Notes under the pieces: model-generated
What the model was told of the DNA's origin: nothing
Databases searched by the model: none
What the model saw: the letters and a program-made list of their open reading frames with translations, nothing else
Shown: in pieces, positions 27,367 to 35,515 of the stretch
Layout: every line of letters begins with the position of its first letter
Position numbering within the stretch: position 1 is the stretch's first letter
Made by a program: the position numbers and the translations under genes
Source of the DNA: Butyricicoccus sp. Marseille-Q5471
GTDB lineage: Bacteria > Bacillota > Clostridia > Oscillospirales > Butyricicoccaceae
Length of the DNA: 64,000 nucleotides
Direction: 5' to 3'
Assembly: GCF_951230135.1 (NCBI RefSeq)
Contig: NZ_CATNVC010000007.1
Coordinates: 62,001 to 126,000 of the forward strand

Positions 27367-28407
27367 TTACGAAACGGCCTGAATTTTGTCCGTCAACTCC
27401 TTCGCCCAATCATTTTCGGCATAGAGCTTGTCCAGTGTCGGCTGAATCATCTTGATCATTTGCTCACGATCAGCTTCGGTGCATTCGGTGACGGTCACGC
27501 CGGCGTTTTTCAGATATTCACGATCGTCGTCAACGCTTGCGGCATAGTCGACCCAAGCCTGCTCCGCCGCCGCCTTGGCTGCGTCACGCACGATCTGCTG
27601 CTGGTTCTCGCTCATTTGATCAAGGATATCCGCATTAATCACGATTTCGAGCGTTGCAATGATGTGGTTTGTTTCGTACAGATATTTCTGCACCGCCTCA
27701 AAGCCCTGGCTGCGCACTGTTACCATGCCATTGTCCTGGCCGTCCACGATGCCGGTTTCAAGCGCCGAAAACAATTCATTCAGCGGAATAACCTGCGCCG
27801 ATGCACCCAGATTTTCTGCGATGCCGACATGAATGGGGTTGCCCGGCATACGGAATTTCTGACCTGCAAAATCAGCGACGCACGTGAGCTTTTTGTTGCT
27901 GGTGAAGGTACGCGCGGAGTTCGGACCCCAACCGAGGATATAGGTTTCCGGGAAGGCAGTATGGAACCCTTCGCTCACTTCATCCGCGATTTCGCCCGTC
28001 CAAACCTTTTGCGCGTGATCGAGATCACGATAGAGGAACGGCCAGTCCGAAATGAGCATAGTGGTATATTCCTGATTCATGGGTGTGCCCACAATGGCAA
28101 CTTCAATCGAGCCATTTCGAACGCCATCCCACAATTCACCTTCTGTGCCAAGCGTGCCATTGTGGTAGGTGTCAATGGTAATTGTACCACCAGACTTCTC
28201 CTCCACCTCTTTTTTGAAAACAGTGTCCATTACCTTAGCCATAGGATGACTTTCCGACCAGTTATCTCCCACCTTTAAGGCAAACGCCTTTTCCCCAGCA
28301 GCAGCCCCCGATGCGCTGCTCGTCGGTGCGGACGAACCGCACGCGGTGCAAGAAATTGCAACAGATGCCACCAACGCGAGTAATGCAGATTTTTTCCAGC
28401 AAGCCAT
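27367..28407 (-). CDS. dctP: TRAP transporter substrate-binding lipoprotein (DctP)
   Basis: 346 residues from ATG 28407 (GGAG seven bases upstream). It has a lipoprotein-type signal ending near SCTACGSS, then the DctP fold: LKVGDNWSESHPM, FKKEVEEKSGGTITIDTYHN, GQKFRMPGNPIHVG (with the conserved Arg that binds a carboxylate) and LETGIVDGQDNGM. The conserved arginine and the operon context indicate an acidic sugar. Confidence 0.93.
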   Translation of the reverse strand: MACWKKSALLALVASVAISCTACGSSAPTSSASGAAAGEKAFALKVGDNWSESHPMAKVMDTVFKKEVEEKSGGTITIDTYHNGTLGTEGELWDGVRNGSIEVAIVGTPMNQEYTTMLISDWPFLYRDLDHAQKVWTGEIADEVSEGFHTAFPETYILGWGPNSARTFTSNKKLTCVADFAGQKFRMPGNPIHVGIAENLGASAQVIPLNELFSALETGIVDGQDNGMVTVRSQGFEAVQKYLYETNHIIATLEIVINADILDQMSENQQQIVRDAAKAAAEQAWVDYAASVDDDREYLKNAGVTVTECTEADREQMIKMIQPTLDKLYAENDWAKELTDKIQAVS

Positions 28408-28474
28408 AATAAAACTCCTTTCAAATCCCCTTCGTGCAAACTCAATTTGTACACGACTTATTACTTTCAAATCT

Positions 28475-28484
28475 TAACATGTTA
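28475..28484. promoter_or_regulatory. Palindrome in the divergent control region
   Basis: TAACATGTTA is a perfect 10-base palindrome in the 287-base gap between the TRAP/uxu operon and the divergent GntR gene. It is a candidate operator for that regulator; half-sites alone do not prove it. Confidence 0.3.
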
Positions 28485-28694
28485 GCATTCTTGTTGCAAT
28501 ATACAATAGCACCAAGGTTATCCAATCGTTTTTAGTTGTTTGCAATAAAGGCATCTGTAAGTCGAAAGAACCTGCCTCTTATCTGTTTTAACCCTTATAA
28601 ACCTGCAATTGGATTAGTTTTCTATTTCCCTCTTGCAATCACGCATCTAAAATGTTAGAATTCATTATAGTAAAACCGTGTCTTGAGGTGGGCT

Positions 28695-29444
28695 ATGAAA
28701 CTGAAGCATATGGAGAAACTGCCTGGTGAAGGCGCAACTGAATACGCTTTGCGTACGCTGCGCAGCAATATTTTGCATCTCAGCCTAGAGCCCGGAGAGC
28801 GCATCAGCGTGGCGGAAATCAGCCAGGAAATGAACATCAGCCGCACGCCTGTGCAAAATGCGTTTACCCGTCTGTCGGAAGAGGCGATGCTAAAAATAAT
28901 TCCGCAAAGTGGTACCTATGTGTCGATGATTGATATGAAACGGGTGTATGAATCGGTCTGCCTTCGCAATTTGATGGACCAAACAGTGCTTTATCGTCTG
29001 TGTGAAAGTGGCATTACGCCAAAAGAATTGTATATGCTCAAGGCGAACCTAAATGAGCAGGACTTTTATTCGAGCCAGGGTGACTTCATTAAATCCTTGG
29101 CACTTGATACCCAATTTCACCAATTGTTTTATCAGCTGTGCCATATGGATAGTATCTATAACGCTATGCAGACCATCGCTGCCGATCAGTGCCGTGTGCG
29201 CATGCTCAAGCTCATGTGTAAGCTACGCAACAAGACCACAGAGCAAGAGCACCTGGAAATGCTTGAAGCCATCAAGAACCGTGATGTGGCACAAAGCCAC
29301 GCCATTGCCAGCCGACATCTGGAGGGCTTCGCTGTTGATCTTGAAAGTGTGCACGCGCAGTATTCTAGCTATTTTTCAAACTGGGAGCAATACGGCCCAG
29401 AAAAGTTTTTATTTCGAAGCGAAGAATTCCGAAATCTCATTTAG
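28695..29444 (+). CDS. GntR-family (FCD-type) regulator of the hexuronate operon
   Basis: 249 residues from ATG 28695 with GAGGTG seven bases upstream. An N-terminal winged helix (ISVAEISQEMNISRTPVQNAFTRL) is followed by an all-helical FCD effector domain (CLRNLMDQTVLYRL, LDTQFHQLFYQLCH, EHLEMLEAIKNRD, AIASRHL). It is transcribed divergently from the uxu/TRAP operon, as is usual for UxuR/ExuR-like local regulators. Confidence 0.92.
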   Translation: MKLKHMEKLPGEGATEYALRTLRSNILHLSLEPGERISVAEISQEMNISRTPVQNAFTRLSEEAMLKIIPQSGTYVSMIDMKRVYESVCLRNLMDQTVLYRLCESGITPKELYMLKANLNEQDFYSSQGDFIKSLALDTQFHQLFYQLCHMDSIYNAMQTIAADQCRVRMLKLMCKLRNKTTEQEHLEMLEAIKNRDVAQSHAIASRHLEGFAVDLESVHAQYSSYFSNWEQYGPEKFLFRSEEFRNLI

Positions 29445-29497
29445 CCTGTAACCCGATCGACGTACGATTTCACTTTATCTCCAGCCACGGATAAGGG

Positions 29498-29643
29498 GCT
29501 GCGACAAAACCAATCTAAAGAACGCGCCGTTTATGCTGCTTTCGCAGCACAAAACGGCGCGTTTCTTGGTGTCATTGAGATATAAAAACAATTTGAGCGA
29601 AACTAATTGGACACATTACTCGGGGTGTGAAGGTCGTTCCATC
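29498..29643 (-). repeat. Inverted repeat pair 2, right copy
   Basis: Reverse complement of 21584-21732 with scattered substitutions. On the minus strand it ends MERPSHPE then TAA, followed by the same spacer and hairpin. It lies downstream of the GntR gene. Confidence 0.8.
29517..29565 (+). terminator. Hairpin terminator after the GntR gene
   Basis: Arms CGCGCCGTTT..GCTGC / GCAGC..AAACGGCGCG around TTTC, with T-richness after. Compared with 21661-21712 the A:T pair of the lower stem is replaced by C:G on both sides, a compensatory change. Confidence 0.75.
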
Positions 29644-29711
29644 AAACGGCATATCACCTTACGACCCAATTCTTGGAGACTAGCGCTAATTTGTTTATAC
29701 ACCAATCTCTG

Positions 29712-29788
29712 CGCAACCACTAAACGAAGTTTTACAACAGCTACTCTACATTTCTCAAAAACACACTCCCTCCCTTATCGTTCGCTTC
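29712..29788 (-). repeat. Inverted repeat pair 1, right copy
   Basis: Reverse complement of 21314-21391. A one-base shift after GTGTTT breaks the reading frame kept in the left copy, so the underlying short gene is dead here. Confidence 0.7.
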
Positions 29789-29849
29789 AAGCTTGATATA
29801 CTGATTTTAAAACAATCATCACTGACCAACATGCTTCAGCCATACACGC

Positions 29850-30362
29850 GCTTGTGAAGCGCTAGTCGCCCATCTGCAGAAGAGTACTGCTGAAATGTAT
29901 CACGCGGTGAGTCAGGCAAATTTCGCGGGGATGGCTTTGACCGATAATATAGCCAATTTGCCATTCATTATTTTTAAAAATGGGTCTGTCGATTTATCGA
30001 CAGATTCTGCTGTCAGCGATTTATTTTCCTACGCCTCGGAATATACACGTATTTTACAGGAATTCCGCCAAGTGAATGTTTCAGAATTTCCAATTATATT
30101 CCGCATTATTCATCGAGATTACTTCAGCCAACTTTCCCAAGATGTGCTTCGCATACTTTGCCGTTGGATATATGATGATGGTGCAAGTTCAATCATCTTA
30201 TCCAATGTTCCATATTGCATGAGTTCTTCATCCATCGGTCTCCTAACGATTACCGACGCGCTTGCCAAGGAGCTTCACCTGCCGATTTATTGCGAAACCA
30301 GAGAGAGAATACAGTTTATCAGATTATCCTCATATATCAGGTCTTGCTTTCATGTGCCTTGA
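29850..30362 (+). pseudogene. Unrecognised, probably truncated protein
   Basis: An open frame of about 155-170 codons ending at 30362. Recognisable features are few: HLQKSTAEMYHAVSQANFAG, FIIFKNGSVDLSTD and IGLLTITDALAKELHLPIYC. It is not membrane-like and I do not recognise the family. The ATG at 29895 has no ribosome site and the frame is open upstream to a stop near 29830, so the 5' end is probably missing. A hairpin follows at 30383. Confidence 0.3.
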
Positions 30363-30382
30363 TAACCGCTGCAATGCAAAAG

Positions 30383-30418
30383 AAAGGTCCTGTTGCCGTA
30401 ATCAGCAACAGGATCTTT
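30383..30418 (+). terminator. Hairpin after the unrecognised gene
   Basis: Arms AAAGGTCCTGTTGC / GCAACAGGATCTTT with one mismatch; the U-tract is weak. Confidence 0.5.
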
Positions 30419-30460
30419 GTATAAAACAAATTACGCACGTTAATTTACTTTTACAAAGCA

Positions 30461-30492
30461 AAAGCCCCGCAGTCTTCCGACTGCGAGGTTTT
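30461..30492 (-). terminator. Terminator behind the tRNA-Ser remnant
   Basis: Ten-base arms with one mismatch (CCCCGCAGTC / GACTGCGAGG) and a TTCC loop. On the minus strand it is followed by CTTTTGCTTT and lies a few bases after the CCA of the tRNA fragment, as for a tRNA gene. It also has a TTTT run on the plus strand. Confidence 0.65.
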
Positions 30493-30495
30493 GAT

Positions 30496-30518
30496 TGGCG
30501 GAGAAGGAGGGATTTGAA
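30496..30518 (-). other. tRNA-Ser 3'-end fragment (candidate attachment site)
   Basis: On the minus strand it reads T-loop TTCAAAT, T-stem CCCTC, acceptor CTTCTCC, discriminator G, CCA. That is a serine-type acceptor end. The 5' side of the T-stem does not pair (GCGTC instead of GAGGG) and no matching GGAGAAG 5' end lies in the next 100 bases, so only the terminal part of a tRNA is present, as left at an integration end. Confidence 0.6.
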
Positions 30519-30709
30519 GACGCAGTATGCTTTTTATATTCTGAAAAGCTTTTGTTTTCTGCGCATTTCCCTTCAAATTATTCTTTTTACGGTCTGTTTT
30601 GTGCGTCTTATTGCACGGTTTTTAAATCGCTCCGGGGTATCTTTTGGGGTAGAATCTCCACCTCGAAAATCGTTCAAACCACTGTTTCACACGCGGCTTT
30701 GGCGCAGCG

Positions 30710-30952
30710 TCATGCAGAATGTTCGAAGAATCCACAGACAGAGTCTCTCGCCCGGCCTTCTCTGACCGCTTTTTTATGCTCAAATGTGACACGAGTGAAT
30801 TCTTCAATGAAAGCTCGTTCCGTAGGCGTGGCATCTGCCCACGATATCTTGAATTTTCGGCATGCCTGAAAGAAAATCACGTAAAAATCCTCTTGTTCTC
30901 CATTGCAGGATAAAACATAATCTTTTGCGCTCGGTTTCATGAATTCATTCAC
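30710..30952 (-). CDS. Small protein of unknown function
   Basis: 80 residues, soluble, mixed charge (MNEFMKPSAKDYVL, ACRKFKISWADATP, TERAFIEEF). The family is not recognised. Its ATG overlaps the stop of the GNAT gene by four bases and GGGGAG lies upstream, so it is a real, coupled gene. It may partner the acetyltransferase; an antitoxin-like role is a guess. Confidence 0.6.
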   Translation of the reverse strand: MNEFMKPSAKDYVLSCNGEQEDFYVIFFQACRKFKISWADATPTERAFIEEFTRVTFEHKKAVREGRARDSVCGFFEHSA

Positions 30953-31479
30953 TCCCCTCTCAAATATGTTGAAAATATCACCTGTGCCGCTTTTCCAGAC
31001 AACAAAAACCGTGGTGCACTATTTTTATCAAAACTAGGCAGTCGGATTGCACCAAAGTCTTTTTCATAATGCTCGGCAAGCGTTGTCGTCTTGGCTTCAA
31101 AGGTAATATCACCATCAAAATCATAATCCACAGACAGCTTAATGCCAAAGGCAATCAGTGCTCGCCCAATACCAGTATATTTTCTTCTGTGCTTTTCTAC
31201 CGTAATCGTAGGATTACTTTCTGGTTGACTTTCCATATAAACAATCCGAACAATAATCGAATTTTCCAGCAGTTGATATGCACCTAGTGCAACCAGTTCG
31301 CCAGTTTCTGTTTTCATGGAATAGAGAAGGAAATCCTGATTATTCAAATAATCTTCCGTCCAATCGGTCTTCCATGGCGGAATTACTTCCTGTGTTTTTA
31401 GGTCCTCGCTACAAACCGGCTGAATAGTTACTTTTATTTTACAATTATTCTGATCCAGAATGTATGGAGAAAAATACAC
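30949..31479 (-). CDS. GNAT-like N-acetyltransferase
   Basis: 176 residues from GTG 31479, which has GGGAGG seven bases upstream; the longer frame has no such site. It shows GNAT-like secondary structure with a GELVALGAYQLLE strand and an acetyl-CoA loop-like stretch RRKYTGIGRALIAFGIKLSV, then an EHYEKDFGAIRLP end. The substrate is unknown. First gene of a two-gene unit. Confidence 0.6.
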   Translation of the reverse strand: MYFSPYILDQNNCKIKVTIQPVCSEDLKTQEVIPPWKTDWTEDYLNNQDFLLYSMKTETGELVALGAYQLLENSIIVRIVYMESQPESNPTITVEKHRRKYTGIGRALIAFGIKLSVDYDFDGDITFEAKTTTLAEHYEKDFGAIRLPSFDKNSAPRFLLSGKAAQVIFSTYLRGE

Positions 31480-31552
31480 AGAATCGCCTCCCTTTCTTTT
31501 ATTGTATCCAATCATGAGCCCAATTTCAAGGTTGCATGTCATGAATCATTTG

Positions 31553-31759
31553 TTAATTTTCAACTTTATCTCTATCCTTTCTTTCATCCAGTCCAAACAG
31601 CAGGATACCGCCGCTGTTCTGGTTGGAAAAGCTGGAGAGCGTATCCCGCAGCTTGGTTGGGCAGCCGTCATGAGCGGCTTTTACTTCGGTTGTCTGAGAT
31701 TCAGCCTGCTGAGCCTGCACGGTTTTTGCAAGTGCAATGAGTTCCTCAGTTTTCAACAT
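31553..31759 (-). pseudogene. N-terminal fragment of an AlbA_2/Schlafen-like ATP-binding protein
   Basis: 68 codons matching only the start of this family: TEELIALAKTVQAQQAESQT, then EVKAAHDGCPTKLRDTLSSF and GGILLFGLDE. The remaining several hundred residues are gone, so it is a remnant, possibly of a regulator-like gene from the integrated element. Confidence 0.6.
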
Positions 31760-32008
31760 TGCATGTGGATTTTATAAAATTATCAAAATGAATTGCGGGA
31801 TATTCTCCTAATACGTATCACTTTTTTACACTTTCCAAGGCACAAATCCCTCAAATTCCGACCTGAACTTCTTATAGAAGCACTTTACAGAGAAATCTGC
31901 ATTTGTGAATTCAATTGAGTGAAACGATTCGAAAAGTTCACCAAACAGCATTATCTTTTGACATTTCACCAACATAGAAATAATGAATTTTCAGGAGGAA
32001 TTTGTCCT

Positions 32009-33244
32009 ATGGACGTTAAAAGAATTATCAAAACAGCTCTTCAAAAGCTCCAGATTGAAAAGCTTCGGAAACATCAACAAGCTCCCATTAACTCTATTCT
32101 GGATGGTAAGGATACCTTTGTCATTTCACCAACGGGTTCGGGTAAATCCGCAATCTATCAGATTCCGGCTGTTCTTCATCCGGACAAACCAACGCTTGTC
32201 ATTGAACCAACAATCTCGCTGATGCACGATCAGGTTCAGAAACTCAAATCACTCGGCATTACAGCAGAATATCTGGATTCCACGCAGACCAAGAAAGAAC
32301 GTCAGAGTATCCTTGATCAGTTCCAAGACGGAAAGGTGAATATCCTTTATCTCACTCCGGAGCGATTGGTTTCGGAGTCTTTTTTATGTGCTTTGCAGGA
32401 AATCTGCTTATTTATGGTGGTCGTTGATGAATCCCATTGCGTGATGGATTGGGGCTATACATTCCGGGATGCGTATCTTCATATCGGTGACTTTGTGGAT
32501 TCTCTGGAGTATCATCCTGTGATTGCAGCATTTACCGCGACGGCTTCTCCGAAAGATGCAGAGAACATTTGCACTGCCTTACATATGAAACATCCAGCGA
32601 TTTTCGAGAACAATCTCTATCGCAAGAACCTGACCTATCTGAAAAAGTATGCTGATGATCGTCAGAAAAAACAGCAACTCCTGATGAAATACTTGCGCAA
32701 ATATCATCGTCATTCATCCGTGATTTATTGCAATACCCGACGGGCTGTGGATGCAGTTTGCGAATTTTTGCAGGAGAAATATCCCGGGGAAGCAGTCAAA
32801 TGTCATGCGGATCTATCACCGAAGAAACGCGCTGAGCATGAACTGCAATTCTTAACCGGTGAAAAGTCTATCATGGTTGCAACAACTGCTTTCGGCATGG
32901 GTGTTGATCTTGGTTCGATTGATCTGGTCATCCATTTCAATATGCCGCTGTCACTAACCGATTATATGCAGCAGACAGGCCGAGCAGGCCGTGACGGACA
33001 GAAGGCATATTGCATTCTGTTGTACAGTGATGAGGATTATTACACGAATCAAGTGATTTTATCCGGTATTTTATCGCAAAAAGCTGAAAAAAGAGCTTTA
33101 AAACAGCTGGATTTGATGAAGGAGTTCTGCGACGATACTGAACACTGCATGGCGCAACTCCTGTTGGAACATTTCGGCCAGCATCGTGCAGACACTTGCA
33201 ATCATTGCACCACCTGTCAGAAGAAGCGGAGGGACACAAAATGA
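32009..33244 (+). CDS. RecQ-type DNA helicase, short form
   Basis: 411 residues from ATG 32009 (AGGAGG upstream). Superfamily 2 motifs: SPTGSGKSAIYQIPA (I), DESHCVMDWGYTFR (II/DEAH-like), AFTATASP (III), VIYCNTRR (IV), MVATTAFGMGVD (V) and QQTGRAGRDG (VI). A short zinc-binding tail (CNHCTTCQ) follows. There is no HRDC domain, and the protein is shorter than chromosomal RecQ. It overlaps the Rep-like gene by four bases, so the helicase probably serves replication or transfer of a mobile element rather than general repair. Confidence 0.92.
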   Translation: MDVKRIIKTALQKLQIEKLRKHQQAPINSILDGKDTFVISPTGSGKSAIYQIPAVLHPDKPTLVIEPTISLMHDQVQKLKSLGITAEYLDSTQTKKERQSILDQFQDGKVNILYLTPERLVSESFLCALQEICLFMVVVDESHCVMDWGYTFRDAYLHIGDFVDSLEYHPVIAAFTATASPKDAENICTALHMKHPAIFENNLYRKNLTYLKKYADDRQKKQQLLMKYLRKYHRHSSVIYCNTRRAVDAVCEFLQEKYPGEAVKCHADLSPKKRAEHELQFLTGEKSIMVATTAFGMGVDLGSIDLVIHFNMPLSLTDYMQQTGRAGRDGQKAYCILLYSDEDYYTNQVILSGILSQKAEKRALKQLDLMKEFCDDTEHCMAQLLLEHFGQHRADTCNHCTTCQKKRRDTK

Positions 33245-34305
33245 AACCGTTGAAAATAGAAACCGGAATCCATACCTATTCAGTTTGTATGACACTGACT
33301 GCCAAGCAATACTACAAGATCAAGAGCAAATTGAGCGATTTTCTGCACTTAAACGAGGCGGATTATTGGTCTGGACAGGAGCGTTATCAGATCGATGCCT
33401 TTGCGGATAAAGGTGTGAAACTATATTTGTCACATTTCCAGAAGCTGTACTTGATCAAGGTACGGTTAGAGCCTTGCCGCGTACTGGGACATGATAACCC
33501 AGCGGCACTGTACCAACCCACCAAAGAATCCTATCGGAAATTGGTGAAAAAGACGGACAAGCTGCTGAAGGAATACAGCATCCCAAAGTCCATTGACGAA
33601 ATGAAAATCTGCCGCGAGGATATTACCTGTGATTTATATTTCGAGGAATCTGTAATCTTGGACGAATATATTCGAATCTTGCAGAAAATCTTCCTGTTAC
33701 CCCATTATAAGCGAGTTTACTTCCGCGAAAAGGACAGAAAAGCGAAAAATACGAAAACAGCGAATCGTCATTCATGCCGTCAGCAATGCAAGTCCGCAGC
33801 CTTCTTTGCATATAACAAAACCGCTCAATTGCAAATGATCGAGCGGTTTCCAGATTGTCTGAGCGGAAATAACATTTTGCGTCTGGAAGCAGAACTGAAA
33901 CGCGAAGCACTCAAGAAGCGTGTCGGCAAGCAGACCGACAATTATCATTATCTGAAAGCCGGAGCAAAACAGGCTTGTCAGGTGATTCGCTGGTACTTAA
34001 AGCGTCTGTTTCGCCGTGCAGATGGTTCGCATCTTCGCTATCAGGAGGCAGTTCAGCTGATTCAAAAGAAGATTTCCAAGAAAAAGACCCGCGAACGATT
34101 GGAGTATCTGCTCCGCAAGGCCAGTGACAGCCAGTCGTTGGATGCCGCTCTGTGCAAGACACAAGACAAATTTAATCTGAGCAACAGCCAAACAAATCAT
34201 CTGCTGGAGCTATGCCGTAAACTGCATCTATGCCCACTCACTTTGCCGAACGCCAGTAAGATGAGCGAAATCTGTAATCTGTATGCCATAATACGGTCGG
34301 TTTAA
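33241..34305 (+). CDS. Putative replication initiator (gene II/X-like), coupled to RecQ
   Basis: 354 residues; ATGA overlap with RecQ and GGAGGG upstream. The region CKSAAFFAYNKTAQLQMIER, then NILRLEAELKREAL, resembles the FYNK...LRxExxLK core of phage/plasmid rolling-circle replication proteins. Candidate nicking tyrosines occur at DEYIRILQ and at YNK. The C-terminal third is basic and helical. The HUH metal motif is not clear, so the name rests on that core and on the coupling to a helicase. It could instead be a DNA-binding protein of another type. Confidence 0.45.
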   Translation: MKPLKIETGIHTYSVCMTLTAKQYYKIKSKLSDFLHLNEADYWSGQERYQIDAFADKGVKLYLSHFQKLYLIKVRLEPCRVLGHDNPAALYQPTKESYRKLVKKTDKLLKEYSIPKSIDEMKICREDITCDLYFEESVILDEYIRILQKIFLLPHYKRVYFREKDRKAKNTKTANRHSCRQQCKSAAFFAYNKTAQLQMIERFPDCLSGNNILRLEAELKREALKKRVGKQTDNYHYLKAGAKQACQVIRWYLKRLFRRADGSHLRYQEAVQLIQKKISKKKTRERLEYLLRKASDSQSLDAALCKTQDKFNLSNSQTNHLLELCRKLHLCPLTLPNASKMSEICNLYAIIRSV

Positions 34306-34795
34306 GGGTTGAATGAATCAAAGTCGGTACACTTCGGGACGTGTTCTGAATACCAATACCGAGGGCTGACGTGAGATGAAGTAAGCAGAGATATACCGCT
34401 TGATTTGCTGGGCATGTGCTAATTTCCTAAATTACACAAGAAAGTTAAAATACGAGACCTTCTGAGACGCGCTGTATTGGCTTTTTGGATGGTGCTCTGT
34501 ATGATTTCCTCCAATGCTTCAAAGGCTCTCTCATAAGCTCTGAAAGCAATTCGGAGGCATACTATATCTGGCTGATTTTGCATCGTTCAAATACCATATG
34601 CATCGAATCGGAACATCTGCCGCGGAACCATGCAATAACACCATAAAAGCGGTATCTACGTTGATAAAAGTACTCTTTTTTGACGTGAATTTACTAACAT
34701 TACAATAGGTTAGCGTGAAATGCAGTGCGCAGAGATTTTAATATCCATTCACTGCAAATCCGTGACCAATTCTATTATAAAAGGAGTGCTTTTTT
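34306..34795. other. Non-coding stretch in the integrated element
   Basis: 490 bases without a credible gene. Two related segments occur: GCTGACGTGAGATGAAGTAA near 34366 and a diverged TTAGCGTGAAATGCAGTGCG near 34708, each followed by CAGAGAT. Placed right behind a Rep-like gene, this is where an origin could lie, but I see no proven nick site. Confidence 0.35.
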
Positions 34796-35047
34796 GTGAA
34801 ATTTATTGACTACAACAACATGAAGGACTTTTACACAGTCGCTGAGGTCTGCCACCTGTTCGAAATGGACAAGAAGATGCTTAAACAATATGCGGCGAAA
34901 TACAACATTCAGCCGCAGGAAGATCAGTACGGTAACTGGGGCTTTCGGAAGGTGCTGGTTCGCAAGCTGCACAACTTTATTTACAAAGAGCAGCGAACCG
35001 CAGAGCATTCGACCTCTGAGAACAGAAAGCGTGACCCATGGGCATGA
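34796..35047 (+). CDS. Small DNA-binding protein (helix-turn-helix like)
   Basis: 83 residues from GTG 34796, with AAAGGAG nine bases upstream. The sequence TVAEVCHLFEMDKKMLKQYA, then a GNWGFRKVLVRKLHNFIYKE stretch, looks like a MerR/excisionase-type winged helix (helix, turn, recognition helix, then a wing around GNWGF). It overlaps the excisionase gene by four bases. It is likely a regulator or recombination directionality factor of the element. Confidence 0.6.
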   Translation: MKFIDYNNMKDFYTVAEVCHLFEMDKKMLKQYAAKYNIQPQEDQYGNWGFRKVLVRKLHNFIYKEQRTAEHSTSENRKRDPWA

Positions 35048-35214
35048 ACGAGATTCTGACCGTCAAGGAAACCGCGGATTTCCTGCGTACAACCTGCCAG
35101 CAGGTTCGAAAAATGATTATGAATGGCGAACTCCCGGCCGTAAAGGTTGGCCGGGAGTGGAGAATACCGCGTGCAGTGATCAAGGAGTTCTTCAATCAGG
35201 AACTATGGAAATAG
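35044..35214 (+). CDS. Excisionase-family helix-turn-helix protein
   Basis: 56 residues (58 if ATG 35038 is used). ILTVKETADFLRTTCQQVRK, then MIMNGELPAVKVGREWRIPR, is the canonical excisionase/AlpA-type motif: helix-turn-helix, GxLPAxKVGxxWRI wing, then a helix. The ATG at 35044 overlaps the previous stop in ATGA, favouring that start. These proteins direct excision or regulate integrative elements; no integrase gene is present. Confidence 0.85.
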   Translation: MNEILTVKETADFLRTTCQQVRKMIMNGELPAVKVGREWRIPRAVIKEFFNQELWK

Positions 35215-35301
35215 ACCAAATTATCCAGAAAAGCATTTTTCTGAGACAACCTGTAATTGTTTTCTAGAAGCCTAAGGTCTGCGGACAAAATCTTGGACGG
35301 A

Positions 35302-35513
35302 TTATGCAGCGAAGCCAAGATGATGTCTATACTCAATCGGGCTCAGCCCGCCCAGAGATAGCTTGATACGCTTATGATTATACCAATGGATATAGCGGTC
35401 AATCTCCCGGCTGAAATCGGAGACCCCTGCCCAAGAGCGACCATAGAACATTTCGTTTTTGAGCCTTCCAAAGAGACCTTCGCAGGCCACATTATCGGCG
35501 GAGCCCCCCTTCT
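35302..35513 (-). pseudogene. IS3-family transposase, C-terminal fragment
   Basis: Reads NVACEGLFGRLKNEMFYGRS, then IDRYIHWYNHKRIKLSLGGL and SPIEYRHHLGF to the stop. This is the end of an IS150/IS3-type OrfB including the catalytic Glu region. The upstream part is cut off exactly where the IS256-type element begins at about 35516, so the IS256 element was inserted into, or deleted up to, this older IS. Confidence 0.85.
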
Positions 35514-35515
35514 GA

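Noticed and set aside
30496-30518. Complete tRNA-Ser gene
   Set aside because: Only the T-loop, one T-stem strand and the acceptor end are present; the partner strand and the 5' half are absent.
34306-34795. Rolling-circle origin
   Set aside because: Position is suggestive, but I found no stem-loop with a recognised nick consensus; kept only as an unassigned interval.
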